From: Aristolochia californica
Lineage: Eukaryota > Streptophyta > Magnoliopsida > Piperales > Aristolochiaceae
Direction of reading: 5' to 3'
Length of the DNA: 64,000 nucleotides
Assembly (NCBI GenBank): GCA_029961685.1
Contig: JARWKL010000016.1
Span: 14,142,157-14,206,156 of the forward strand
Every line of letters begins with the position of its first letter. Position 1 is the stretch's first letter. The translations under genes were made by a program, and so were the position numbers. Under the pieces are notes generated by a model, which saw only the letters and a program-made list of their open reading frames with translations, made no database searches and was not told the origin of the DNA. Of the stretch, positions 11,263 through 22,667 are shown piece by piece.

Positions 11263-14200
11263 AGTAGTATCAAAACTTTTGTTTGTGATTGAGAGCAATG
11301 GCTACCAGAGAAGGATCGACACTAGGGATCAACAAATTTGATGGTATGGATTTTGCATTATGGAGGATGCAAATTGAAGATTATTTGTATAGTAAAAAGC
11401 TTCACGCACCACTTCTGGATATGAAACCAGAAGGTATGAAAGATGATGAGTGAAATCTCCTCGATGGACAAGTGTTGGGAATAGTCCGATTAACACTGTC
11501 AAAGAACGTTGCTCACAACGTGGTATCAGAGAAAATCACAACAGCGATGATGAAGATTTTGTCCAACATGTATGAGAAGCCTTTTCCAACTAATAAGGTA
11601 CACCTCATGAAAAAACTTTCCAATTTAAAGATGAAAGAAAATACATCAGTTGTATCGCATTTGAATGAGTTTAGCACAATTGTTAATCAATTGACATCCG
11701 TTTAAATTAAATTTGATGATGAGGTTCGTGCTTTAATTATTTTTGGTGTCACTCCCAAATTGGTGGGAGCCTATCAGGGTTGCGGTCAGCAATTCTATAG
11801 ACAACAGAAAGTTGATCTTTAATGATGTTCGGGATACCATTCTCGCTGAAGAAGTTCGTAGAAAGGACTCCGGAGAATCGTCGACATCTAATTTTGCCGT
11901 AAGTGTCGATACTAGGGGTAGAAACTTCGAGAGGAATTCCAACAAGGACAATGGTAGAGGGATGTCAAGGAATGGTAGAAACAAGTCCAAATTCAGAAGG
12001 AATGTAGAATGTTGGAATTGTGGCAAATCTGGTCACATAAAGAAGAACTATAGAGCACCGAAGAAGGACGAAAAGAAAAATGATGCTACAAATGCGGTGA
12101 CTAAAGAGGTACACGATGCTACAAATGCGGTGACTAAAGAGGTACACGATGCTAAAAATGCGGCGACTAAAGAGGTACACGATGCTTTACTCTTGTCGGT
12201 TGATAGCTCTATTGACTCTTGGGTGTTAGATTCAGAAGCTTCTTTTCACACCACCACACATCATGAGATCATGGAGAATTATGTTGCTAGAGATCACGGG
12301 AAGGTGCATCTTGCTGATGGAGAAACTTTGGATATTGTTGGTGTTGGTAATGTCAATTTGAAGATGTCAAACGAGCCAGAGTAGAAAATTCAAAGGATGA
12401 GACATGTACCAAAACTAATGTGCAATCTGATCTCAGCAGGGCAACTTGATAATGAAGGTCATAATGTGACTTTTAATGGTACTACCATAAAAAGTCACAA
12501 AGGGATCCATGGTTGTTGCACGGGGGTGTTAAAACTAGAACTCTCTACAACACTTCAAGTTGCAAAGACGCTATTGCAGTTCCTGATGCTATTAATGATT
12601 ATGACTTGTGGCATTATAGGCTCAGTCACATGAGTGAGAAGGGAATGAAAGTGCTTCAATACAAAGGGAAGCTACCAGGGTTGAAAACTGTAAACAACAG
12701 TTTGTGTGAAGGCTTTATTTTGGCAAGTAGAAAAGGGTAAGCTTTTCTAAGGCTAGAAAGTAATAGAGGTCAACAAAATTGGAGTTGGTTCACACTGATG
12801 TGTAGGGGCCTTCAATTATTACTTTCCTTGGTGCTTCTAACTACTATGTGACATTTATTGATGATGCATGCAGAAAGGTATGGGTTTATTTCCTGAAAAA
12901 AAATCTTATGTCTTTGATACCTTCAAGAGATGGAAAACAATAGTTGAGAACGAGACAAATTTGAAGGTAAAGTGCCTATAGTTAGATAATGAGGGAGAAT
13001 ACATAGATGATGATTTCAAGCGGTACTGTGCTGATAATGGAATCAAGATGAAGAAGACCATTCATGAAAAACCTCAACATAATGGTGCGGCTGAGAGAAT
13101 GAACAGAACTTTGAACGAGCGTGCTATGAGTATGAGATTACGTGCGGGATTGCCTAAGATGTTCTGGTCTAAGGCAATTAGCATTGCTTCCGATTTGATC
13201 AACAGAGGTCCCTCAACACCATTGGATTGTAAAATACCGAAAGAGGTTTGCAACGGTAAAGAGGAAAACTTTTCTTTCTTGAAAGGTTTTGGTTGTGTTT
13301 CTTATATTCATATTGACTATTCTACTAGAAATAAACTTGATGTTAAATGTAAGATATGTTTCTTTATTGGCTATGGTGATACCGAGTTTGGTCCTCACTT
13401 TTGGGATGAACAAAGTCGTAAGGTTATCAGGAGCAAGGATGTGATCTTCAATGAAGGTGCCTTGTATAAAGACAGGTTGAGAACAGAGTCTAAGAGCACA
13501 AGTGATGAAACCAAGAAGTCTAAAGTGATTCAGTTGAGAGATCTTCTAGCCATTGAGATGGAGAATATTACTCAGGAAGACCAAGAGAACATACCCCTCA
13601 GAACTAAATCAAAACATTCCTGTGACTGAACTCAGGAGACCTGTCAGAACTAGCAGACCACCATAGAGGTACTCCCCTACACTAAATTATATTTTATTGA
13701 CTGATAAAGGTGAACCAAAGAGTTATGAGGAAGTTGTGCAAGTTGATGAATCAACCAAGTGGGATTTGGCCATGAATGACGAGATGGATTCATTGTTATC
13801 CAATCAGACATGACAGTTGATTGAGTTACCAAAAGGGAAGAAGGCCTTGCAGAATCAATGGGTGTACCGAATAAAAGACGAACATGATGGCAACAAGTGG
13901 TACAAGGTGAGACTGGTAGTAAAAGGCTTGAAAAAAAAAGAAGGCATTAACTACACTGAGATTTTCTCTCCTATAATGAAATTGACTACTATTAGAATAG
14001 TGCTTGGACTAGTGGCAAATGAAGACTTGCACTTACAGCAGTTGGATGTAAAGACAACCTTTCTTCATGGTAATTTGGAGAAAGAAATTTACATGAAGCA
14101 ACCATAGGGTTTCAAAGCACAAGGAAAAGACAAAATGGTGTGCATACTTCAAAAGAGCAGGTATAGTCTTAAACAAGCTCTAAGATAGTGGTATAAGAAG

Positions 14201-15319
14201 TTTGCACTTTTATGAGTAGTAATGTTTCTTGAGGCGCCATGCGGATCATGGCTGTTATGTGAAGAACCTTGATGATGCCTACATTATTCTACTACTATAT
14301 GTTGATGACATGTTGATAGCAGGTGCTAGCAAACAGGAAATAAATAAGTTAAAAAGGGAGTTGTCTAAGAAGTTTGCAATGAAGAATTTGGGTGCTTCAA
14401 AACTAATCCTTGGGATGAGGATTACTAGGGACATTGATGTCTTGAAACTGTCACAAGAATAATATGTGAAGAAGGTGTTGAGCAGGTTCAATATGAATGA
14501 TGCAAAACAAGTGAGTACTCCTTTAGCTAGTCACTTTAGGCTATCTAAGGAGAAGTCACCTTCGACAGAGCAGAAGCGAGGTAACAAGGCCAATGTGCCT
14601 TATGCTTTTGCTATTGACAATCTCATGTATGACATGGTGTGTACTAGACTAGACATAGCTCATGCAGTGGGAGTTGTGAGTGGATATATGAGTAATCCGA
14701 GTAAACAATATTGGGAAGCAGTGAAGTAGATTTTCAGGTATTTGAGAGGCACTGCAGACTCAACCTTATATTTCAGAAAGTCAGACTTGGGATGATAGGG
14801 TTATGTAGATGCTGACATGGCTAGAGACATTAATAGAAGGAAGAATACCACTGGATATGTTTACACATTGCGTGATACAATATTTAGTTGGGTCTCTAAG
14901 TTGAAGAAGATATTTTCTCTTTCCCCTACTGAGGCAGAATATGTTGTCGTAATCAAAGCCAGCAAAGAGATAGTAAGGTTGCAGTCTTTCTAGAAAGAAT
15001 TAGATCTCAAGCTTGGGAAGAATGTGTTGTATTTTGATAGTTAAAGTGCTATTCATTTAGCAAATAATCTTGTTTATCATGCCAGAAAAAAGCATATACA
15101 GGTGTGTTATCACTTCATTAGATTGGCTCTGGAAGATGGAGTTTTAGCACTCGAGAAGATTGAATGGAGTCAGAATCCGGTTGATATGTTGACAAAGATT
15201 GTTACGATCGAAAAAAATGAAGTTGTGTGCAACTTGAGTTGGACTTCTCTCTGAGGATTGAGAAGCTATTGCCATTGCAGATGAGATATTGATAATGGAT
15301 TAGTCTCCAAGTGGGAGAT

Positions 15320-15670
15320 TGTTAAGTTGTGGAGCCTAATTAACACCTTATGCTGAGTTGGTCACGATTGTCCTAATTTTATGTTTATAATTGAGAGGCG
15401 CTTCTATTAGGGTTTTGATCATCTTAATCCAAGGAGCATCTCGAGTTAGAACTCAAGAGGTTAGAGAGAAACACGTGTATGTGTGCGATTTATCTTGTAA
15501 ACTATTTCATCTTTATAGTGGATTATTACAATGGCGGAAGATAGGACGTAGTCTTACCATGAGGCAAACCTGTATAAATCTTGTTGTTTGTTTTCATGCT
15601 TGTTTCCTTTCTTCCACGATTTTTATTATTGTTCTCATTAGTTTGGAATTAGGGTGTTTAATTCATAAAA
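15320..15670 (+). repeat. 3' LTR of Copia-1 (unit A)
   Basis: Preceded by GTGGGAGAT (polypurine tract) and followed by the CCACA duplication. It lacks a stretch present in the 5' LTR (the part around 10905-10975); the same loss is seen in units B and D. Confidence 0.88.
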
Positions 15671-17174
15671 CCACAGAGATAGCGTAACAATCGCTTGACA
15701 ACATCCTAGTGATCAATAGTAGGGCAATGCATAAACTAGGATAACTTATTTACCACATAAGCAATGTCAGCGCGAGTAAGAGACAAATATTTCCGAATCC
15801 CAATAACAGTCCTATATTAAGATGCATCAGAGAGTGTTGAGCCAGACTAAAGTGTGAGTGGATGATGTGGCAAGTGGTGTTGCTATAGGCTTTGCATTTT
15901 TCATGTGTGTGTGAGCAAGGAGATCGGAGATATACCAGTATTGAGACAGAAGTAGGCCTTCAGGATGAGGAACCACTTCAATAAAGAGAAAATAAGCCAA
16001 GGAGCCAAGATCCTTGAGTGAGGATCTCTGAGCAAGTAGGTGGACGAACATTGCCATAGCTTGATCATTGGTTTTTGTTATAATGATGTCATCAAAATAG
16101 ACCAAAATATACATTACAACTGAACTTGTGTGAGAGATAAATTGAGAAGAGTTTGTATGAGAGTTGGTGAAACCCGAGGTAATGAGAAATTGGCGTAACT
16201 CATGATATACCAAGCACGAGGTGCTTGCTTGAGACCGTAGATGGCATTGTGAAGCTTGCAGGCATAATTGGGATTATCATGATCAATGAAGCCCAGTGAT
16301 TGTGCCATAAAGACATCCTTAGATAGAGCACCTAGGAGAAACACATTATTAACATCAAGTTGTCAACGTGACCAACCACTACTTACTGCCAGGCTGAGAA
16401 CAATTCGAATAGTGTTAGGCTTAACAATAGGACGAAAGGTTTCATGATTATCAACGTCAGGGCGCTGGTGAAACCCTTTGGCAACTAAACGAGCCTTGTA
16501 CCTATTAATGGAGCCATCGGAAAAAAAATTTAGTATGAAATATCCATTGGCAACCAACCAGATTCTGTGAGGGATCCGAGGGAACAAGTTCCCATGTCTC
16601 GTTCCAAACAAGAACGTCATATTCATCAGACATAGCCTGATGCCATTTGGGATCAGTAAGAGCTTGAGTTATAGTTGTGAGTTCACGATTGGCAGATGCA
16701 GGCACCTGGGCTATGGATTTTATTTTTTGGATGGGCCTATAAATATTTTTCTTAGATCTGGTGACAATAACACGGGGAGTAGAGGAAGCAGGTAAGCATG
16801 ATGGGTGTGAGTTGTACAAAGTGGGAGTTGGGTTAGGTGTTGGGGTGGGAGGGGGGTGGGATGTGAGGTCGTTAACAGGGCTTGTAGAGGGCATAAGGAT
16901 CAAAGTTGCAAATGATGTGCCGATAACCAGGAGGATGAATACAGATGATCACCAGTGTGAGAGTGTGTCGTACGAGGGACGATCAAGAGATAACTGAAGT
17001 GAAGTGAAGGGGAAGATAGACTCAATGAATTTAACATGACGTGACACAAATAGACGAGAAGTATTGGGGTGAAGACATATATCATTACTTTGCGTGGTAG
17101 AGTACCCTATAAAAACACAAGGAGAAGAACGTGGAATGAGTTTCAATTTAATCCAATTTTGTACAATCGCACAG

Positions 17175-17488
17175 GTAAAGAAATTGGAGAGGGAGAAATG
17201 ATTGATTGCCATAGTAGACCGGAACTTGGATAGAAGTTTTGATGGTGCTGAAGTGGAAATGATGATCCAAGTTGTTTTACTTTGCACCCAACCCGCACCA
17301 GAAGACCTCCCAACTATGTCAGAAGTTGTCTGAATGCTTGAGGAGAGGCATTGGCAGAAAGGTGGGAAGAGTGGCAACAAGTGGAGGTGACCCGAAGACG
17401 AGACTATGAGAGACTTCAGAGGAGATTTGATCGGGGAGAGAATTCCATTTATAACCAAGAAGCAATTGAATTATCAGGTGGAAAATAG
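17175..17488 (+). pseudogene. SERK-like LRR receptor kinase, last exon (unit A)
   Basis: Starts right after a splice-acceptor-like CACAG. It reads VKKLEREK, stop, LIAIVDRNLDRSFDGAEVEM, VVLLCTQPAPEDLPTMSEVV, then after a one-base loss EALAERWEEWQQVEVTRRRD, YERLQRRFDRGENSIYNQEA and IELSGGK before TAG. This is the kinase C-lobe end and tail of SERK/BAK1-related receptor kinases, which act at the plasma membrane. Two stops and the frameshift make it dead. It lies opposite in strand to Copia-2, whose homology ends at its border. Confidence 0.85.
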
Positions 17489-18263
17489 TTGATGGCAGGT
17501 TTACAAAATCAAAAGCTAGGGGTTGCTTTTGTTGGTAACTTGATAATAGGCAAAGGATCCTTGGGAAACTAGCTTTTTTTTTTTTTTTTTTTTTCTGTTT
17601 GCAGAATTCTTATTAGCTTGTATTGTATGCTATGTTTTCTTCTTTGGATCCCCCATTACTCGTTGTTTCTTACAAAAAATGTACACTGAAGAGATCAATC
17701 ATTAAATATAGCATTTCTTGTATCCAAAACTGTTGCTAAAGTACTCGACTTTTAGTTGTTTTTTTTTTTTTTTTCTTTTGGGTGCTCAAACTAACAAATG
17801 GATTTATACCTTCTTTCTTTGTGTTTATGTTTATGCCCTTAGGTGGAGGGTCAGCTTCTATTGAGCGTCCATTTTTACTAGTTCTAGTTTGAATTGTTTG
17901 ATTTATTAAGTTGTATTAATGTACAATAAACATTAATCTTTAACTAATATAATATATATTTAAATTAATTAGTACATTAATATATTTTAGTTATACATTA
18001 AATTAGTTATTCATTTAGTAATAATGTTTATTTTACTTAATTTAATGTTTAAGTATTATATTTTAATTAAGTATGCTCTACAAGTTACTAATTCTCTTAT
18101 TTTCTGCGTTTTCCTCATATGGGGGCGCTAACACTGTAAATTGTTTTTCAGTGGACATGAACTCGTCCATACTAACACCCATTTCGAATATGAAGATCAT
18201 GTAGATGCAAGAAATGAAGATGAAGATGAAAATCAAATTTTATGTTTGTTGACTAACCCCCCC
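17489..18263. other. Receptor-kinase 3' flank with poly-T tracts
   Basis: No gene was seen. T runs occur at about 17574-17595 and 17760-17774, followed by AT-rich sequence. The same block follows the second receptor-kinase exon at 28077-28833. Confidence 0.6.
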
Positions 18264-18567
18264 AAGACATCTTTAACAACCTAGACACCGACCCCTGCCC
18301 CTATTAATGATTCCACACTTCTCACTATTTGCCTCTCCAACTATGTCACATGGTACTTTTGAATGCAGCTTGTCTCATTTGTGTCACACTTTTAGATTTA
18401 ATTTAGGGAATTTTTGGAAATACCTATTTTAAAAAAATATTTAACAATATACCCATCTTCTAAACTTATTCATCAAAATACTCAATTTTGATCAGGTCAG
18501 AAGAGAGTGTATCTTTCTGCAAGTCTCGCTCCCCTCAACTCTGCCACCTCTGCCTCAAGCGATCTCC

Positions 18568-20060
18568 ATGGAAGCTCTAAGCATATCGGCATCTGGGTTC
18601 GTATCATGATAGTCATATCTCCGTGAGTTAAGATAGCAGAGCGTTGCCTTCTTTAACTTTGGATGTCCGAATTATGCAGATGCAAGCATTACAGAAGGAT
18701 TTGCAGAATCAGGGCTCCATGCTGCTGTAAAATATTTTCATGCAGACACTGCCATAACGAAGCTATGGTGATCTCATTTAACTTGTTGCTCATTAAAACC
18801 CGCTTTGCTTCAAGTCCATGAGAACCCACTTGATAAATTTTTTGTCTGATGCAGTTTAGGTTCGGAGATGGGCATCGGATGCCGAGACACGAAGTGGAAA
18901 CTGTAATGGCTCTAGCTTCTGTTCTTGGTCTTCTTTTAAGTGTGATTTAGCAATGTGAAGCTCTTGAGCTATCTGGGTCTCTGTTTTCTCAGGTTATTTG
19001 TTCAAACTGCAAACTCGAACAGCCGGTACCGTGAAACGCAGATCTCGATGATCCATCTGATTATTTCCTCCGTACATTGGGCAATTTTTTCTTTTCTTTC
19101 TTTGTTTCTTTCTTCTGTCAATAGTGCTTGTGATTGTTTAATGAACAGGTAGTGAGATCATGCCTGAATTGTGGCATCGTCATGGGGCGCTACTTCTGTG
19201 CAATCTGTAAATTCTACGACGATGATGTTAGTCTTCACTTCCAATTCCCAGATTGTTACCATAACAGAGAATTGATATATGCCACACTATGTAGAGTATG
19301 TATAGTTATGGCGGATTTGACTAATGGGTGAAGCTAACCAGACCGATGACTTTATTGCAGGTTTCAAAGAGGCAATTCCATTGCAGACAATGTGGCATTT
19401 GCAGGTAAACTTTCCGGGTTCTGTCTTTTTGAATCAGTCTTTGCAATCTTCTTGTGGTCGAGTGATTTCAATCAGTTTGTATGCCGCAATTCTTTGGCCT
19501 TTTTCAAAGTCTGTTCCTCTTTTGCAGGATCGGTGGAAGGGAGAACTTCTTTCACTGCAAAATCTGTGGTAATCTATTTATTCTTAAGCAGAATATTATT
19601 TGCTGGAAAAGTGTTTTTTCTGCTCTATTCTGTGCGCTCAACTGCGCCTTTGATCCTCAACGAAAAAACATATACTCTGATTTCTTACAGGATGTTGTTA
19701 TTCAAATGACTTGAAAGAGAATCATGTATGTGTGGAGAACTCACTAAGACATGATTGTGCAATTTGCTTGGAGGTAAGTGATAATTTTCTCAGTGTTGGA
19801 AATGGTTACATTTACTGGCATGAATTTGACTCTTTTTTCCTACTCGGGCAGTACCTATTTGATTCTCTGAAACCCATGAAAGTGATGAAATGTGGGCATA
19901 CCCTGCATTCCAAGTGTTTTGAGAAGATGATGACAAAGGGGTAAGGAGTAAGTGATAATCTGGCTTTATTGAACTACTGGTTCTGTAATCTTGATTTTAT
20001 TCTTTCGACTTTTGATCTACCAGGGTGACTGCTTGCCCCATTTGCGCTGTCCCTCTCTAG
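18568..20060 (+). CDS. CHY zinc finger and RING-H2 E3 ubiquitin ligase, C-terminally short, open frame
   Basis: Ten exons join without stop to 189 residues: 18568-18596, 18680-18767, 18855-18902, 18993-19025, 19149-19226, 19361-19404, 19528-19568, 19691-19773, 19852-19940, 20024-20060; all introns GT-AG. Residues 11-39 ([21 protein letters not shown]) start the CHY finger. [31 protein letters not shown] and [11 protein letters not shown] complete CHY and CTCHY. The RING-H2 spans 143-185 ([19 protein letters not shown]). Relatives (RCHY1/MIEL1 type, usually about 260-310 residues) add a zinc ribbon after the RING; here TAG comes four residues after CPIC. Relatives ubiquitinate transcription factors in nucleus and cytoplasm. 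This copy keeps every zinc ligand I could trace, so E2 binding is possible. Start chosen because exon 1 joins in phase. Expression is unknown; it could be a recent pseudogene. Confidence 0.75.
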
Positions 20061-20583
20061 TGATCGAGCTTGATGGAACTCTCTTTTATGCTCGATGAAC
20101 ATTTTAGCACTTGTGTGACTCAAAAGAACTCCTATTTTCAGTAAGAATGTAACTCTGAAACTAAGCTTTCCTTTGTTTTTCATATTTAGATTCAGGCCAC
20201 AATGGTGTAAATCCATTCTCTTGATCCTCACCTCCCATTTTAGAAGTTGAAAAGAAAAAGGTGGGTAGCACTTCAACCACTTTTAAAAAGAAAAAGAGAG
20301 ATTGGAAATTGGGTTTGACTGCTTTGTTCATTCTTTCTTGCTCATTAAGTTATGCTCCGCACTGATAAGAGAGAATAGTATGATTTTGTCTTCCACATGC
20401 TAGGCAAGGGTTTTAGTCTAGGGTGGCAAGGCCTTCGATACACTAAAATATAATATGGTTAAAGGGGTTTGCCTGAACTTGACCTGTTTATTAAGTGGGT
20501 AAAATTATCACCGTCCACATAAATTTCATGCATGGAGATTCTTGTTTTAGGAAAGTCATACATGGAGTAAGAAACTCTCCCTG
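20061..20583. other. Spacer between convergent genes (unit B)
   Basis: Same spacer as 9401-9924; no gene was seen. It includes the empty hAT target GTGGCAAG. Confidence 0.6.
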
Positions 20584-20806
20584 CTATGTAAATTCCTCAG
20601 GGCTAATGGCTGGCTTAGCTTGCAAGTAGACTCCATGATTGTCTTCGTTGTCGCTAGATCTTCTCTGCACGTATTTGTAGTAAACAAACTACAAGATTAT
20701 CTATGCGAAATTTGTTAAGGTTTGATCTAATGCTGCCATGGCAATGAAATAGAAGGAGAAAGAGGATGAGAAAGGATATAAATAAATCGAGGGCTACGCA
20801 GACCAC
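20584..20806 (-). pseudogene. PQ-loop transporter, last exons (unit B fragment)
   Basis: Same content as the unit A fragment: exon 9 end (VVCVALDLF, donor GT changed to AT) and last exon with TAG in place of the glutamine codon. Cut at the Copia-2 LTR at 20807. Confidence 0.8.
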
Positions 20807-21508
20807 TATAGAAAAAGAAGAATGAATAATTCACCGAGGCTTTCCATACGTTAATACAAGTATTTATAGGTTACAAACAAATACAATTTTATATGATAAA
20901 TATTATCACATAGTTTAGAATTACAATTTGAGGTAATCTCAACTTCTCTCATCCTTATCTTTATGTCTATCATGCCCTTACAAGATGGAGCTCCGAGAGG
21001 AGAGTCCACTCTTGGTCTTCAAGAAGAGGAAGTGTATTCGGGGAAATGGTTTGGTGAGAGCTTTTGTTAATTGATCAGCAGTGGAGACATGTGTCACCCG
21101 AAGAGCACTACTCTGAATTTGTTCCAAAATAAAGTGGTTATCCAAAGCAACATGTTTCATGCGTGAGTGAAAGACGGGATTGGAACACAAATTTATAGCA
21201 CCGATATTGTCACAATAAAGTACCGATTGTCGCGGAAGAAAAACACCAACTTTAGTGAGAAGAGAGCAAATCCAACTGATCTCAGCTGTAGTGGATGCAA
21301 TAGATCGATATTCCACCTCGGTAGAGGATCGAACCACAGTTCTTTGCTTAATAGAACATCAAGAGATAAGATTGCGACCTAGGTAAACAATATAGATACT
21401 AGTTGAAGTGAAATCATCCTTGTTACTAACCCAATCATCATCAGATAATGCATGAAGAGACAAAATAAATTGTCGATGTAGTACAATACCATGATCCAAA
21501 GTCCCACA

Positions 21509-21920
21509 TGTTAAGCTATGAAGCCTAATTAATGCCTTACGCTGAGTTGGTCGCGGATCGTCCAATCCACGATATATTAACTGTTGTTTTATTAAAGGCA
21601 GTTTGGGAATTTTACTCTTATATTGCGGATGCCCTAATTTTCTCTTTATAATTAAGACGCACCACTATTAGGGTTTTGATCATCTTAATCTGAGAGCAAC
21701 TCGAGAGGTTAGGAAGAAGCACCTGTAAGTGTGCGATTTCTCTTGTAAATTATTTCATCTTCATAGTGGATTCTTGTAGTGGCGGAAGACAGGACGTAGT
21801 CTCACCTTGAGGCGTCCATGTATAAATCATATTGTTTGTTTTCGTGCTTGCTTTTCTTTTATTTCACGATTATTATTGTTGTTGTTGTTAGTTTGGAATT
21901 ACGGTGTTTAATTCCTAACA
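21509..21920 (+). repeat. 5' LTR of Copia-1 (unit B)
   Basis: TGTTAAG...CCTAACA, followed by AGTGGTATCA, the initiator-Met-tRNA primer site (decayed after the first bases). Confidence 0.88.
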
Positions 21921-21955
21921 AGTGGTATCAAAAAATTTGTTCATGATTGAGAGCA

Positions 21956-22462
21956 ATGGCTAGCAGAGAAGGATCGATACTAGGGATCAACAAATTTGAT
22001 GGTATGAATTTTGCATTATGGAGGATGCAAATTGAAGATTATTTGTACAGTAAAAAGCTTCACGTACCAATTCTGGATATGAAACCAGAAGGTATGAAAG
22101 ATGATGAGTGGACTCTCCTCGATGGGCAAGTGTTGGGAATAGTTCGATTAACACTGTCAAAGAACGTTGCTCACAATGTGGCGTCAGAGAAAATCACAAC
22201 AACGATGATGAAGATTTTGTCCAACATGTATGAGAAGCCTTCTGCAAATAATAAGGTACACCTCATGAAAAAAATCTTTAATTTAAAGATGAAAGAAAAT
22301 ACATCAGTTGTATTGCATTTGAATGAGTTTAGCACAATTGTTAATCAATTGACATCCGTTCAAATTAAATTTGATGATGAGGGTCGTGCTTTAATTATTT
22401 TTGGCATCACTCCCAAATTGTTGGGAGTCTATGACGGCTGCGATCAGCAATTCTGTAGATAG
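21956..22462 (+). pseudogene. Copia-1 gag, N-terminal part (unit B)
   Basis: From ATG 21956 a frame of about 168 residues reads MASREGSILGINKFDGMNFA and further the UBN2-type gag pattern (LWRMQIEDYL, KMKENTSVVLHLNEF, QLTSVQIKFDDEGRAL). Gag coats the element RNA in virus-like particles. The frame stops at 22460-22462, before the zinc knuckle, whereas intact relatives continue, so it is truncated. Confidence 0.75.
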
Positions 22463-22667
22463 AAGAAAGTTGATCTTTAATGATGTTCGAGACACCATTC
22501 TCGCGGAAGAAGTTCGTAGAAAGGACTTTGGAGAATCGTAGACATCTAATTTTGCCCTAAGTGTCGATACTAGGGGTAGGAACTTCGAGTGGAATTCCAA
22601 CAAGGACAATGGTAGAGGGACGTCAAGGAATGGTAGAAGCAAGTCCAAATTCAGAAGGACTGTAGAA

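Larger units (their letters stand above)
10857..15670 (+). mobile_element. Copia-1 (unit A), nested Ty1/copia retrotransposon
   Basis: Bounded by LTRs at 10857-11262 and 15320-15670 and by a perfect 5-bp target duplication CCACA (10852-10856, 15671-15675). Plus-strand order: gag from ATG 11298 (TKFDGMDF-like UBN2 start), zinc knuckle CWNCGKSGHIKKNY near 12010, protease with DSEASFH in place of DSGASFH, integrase HYRLSHMSEKGMK and NGAAERMNRTLN, RT with LLYVDDMLIAG near 14298, RNase H near 14930-15230, then a polypurine GTGGGAGA before the LTR. A stop (TGA 11451) replaces the gag Trp codon and many others follow. Dead element. Confidence 0.9.
10148..17174 (-). mobile_element. Copia-2 (unit A), Ty1/copia retrotransposon, truncated, carrying Copia-1
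   Basis: Minus-strand Ty1/copia element. From right to left: an integrase tail and the link to reverse transcriptase (VFIGYSTTQS near 17100), RT with [10 protein letters not shown] (near 16220) and the catalytic YFDDIII segment (near 16095), SSLKDLGSLAYFL, then the RNase H part at 10320-10913 (VVRSSTEVEYRS, CDN, HVALDYH, DQLTNALTKP). The RT/RNase H junction is split by nested Copia-1 at 10857-15670. The left end is an LTR of about 169 bp; the right end is lost at the receptor-kinase exon. Many stops and frame changes, so not autonomous. Confidence 0.85.
7032..18263. repeat. Segmental duplication unit A
   Basis: First of two consecutive long copies. Its start (AAGACATCTTTAACAACC) recurs at 18264, and its contents recur in the same order: CHY-RING gene, PQ-loop 3' exons on the minus strand, Copia-2 with nested Copia-1, receptor-kinase last exon, poly-T spacer. 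Identity to unit B is high throughout, with scattered substitutions and small indels. The left flank is the MATE gene; the right flank is unit B. Confidence 0.9.
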
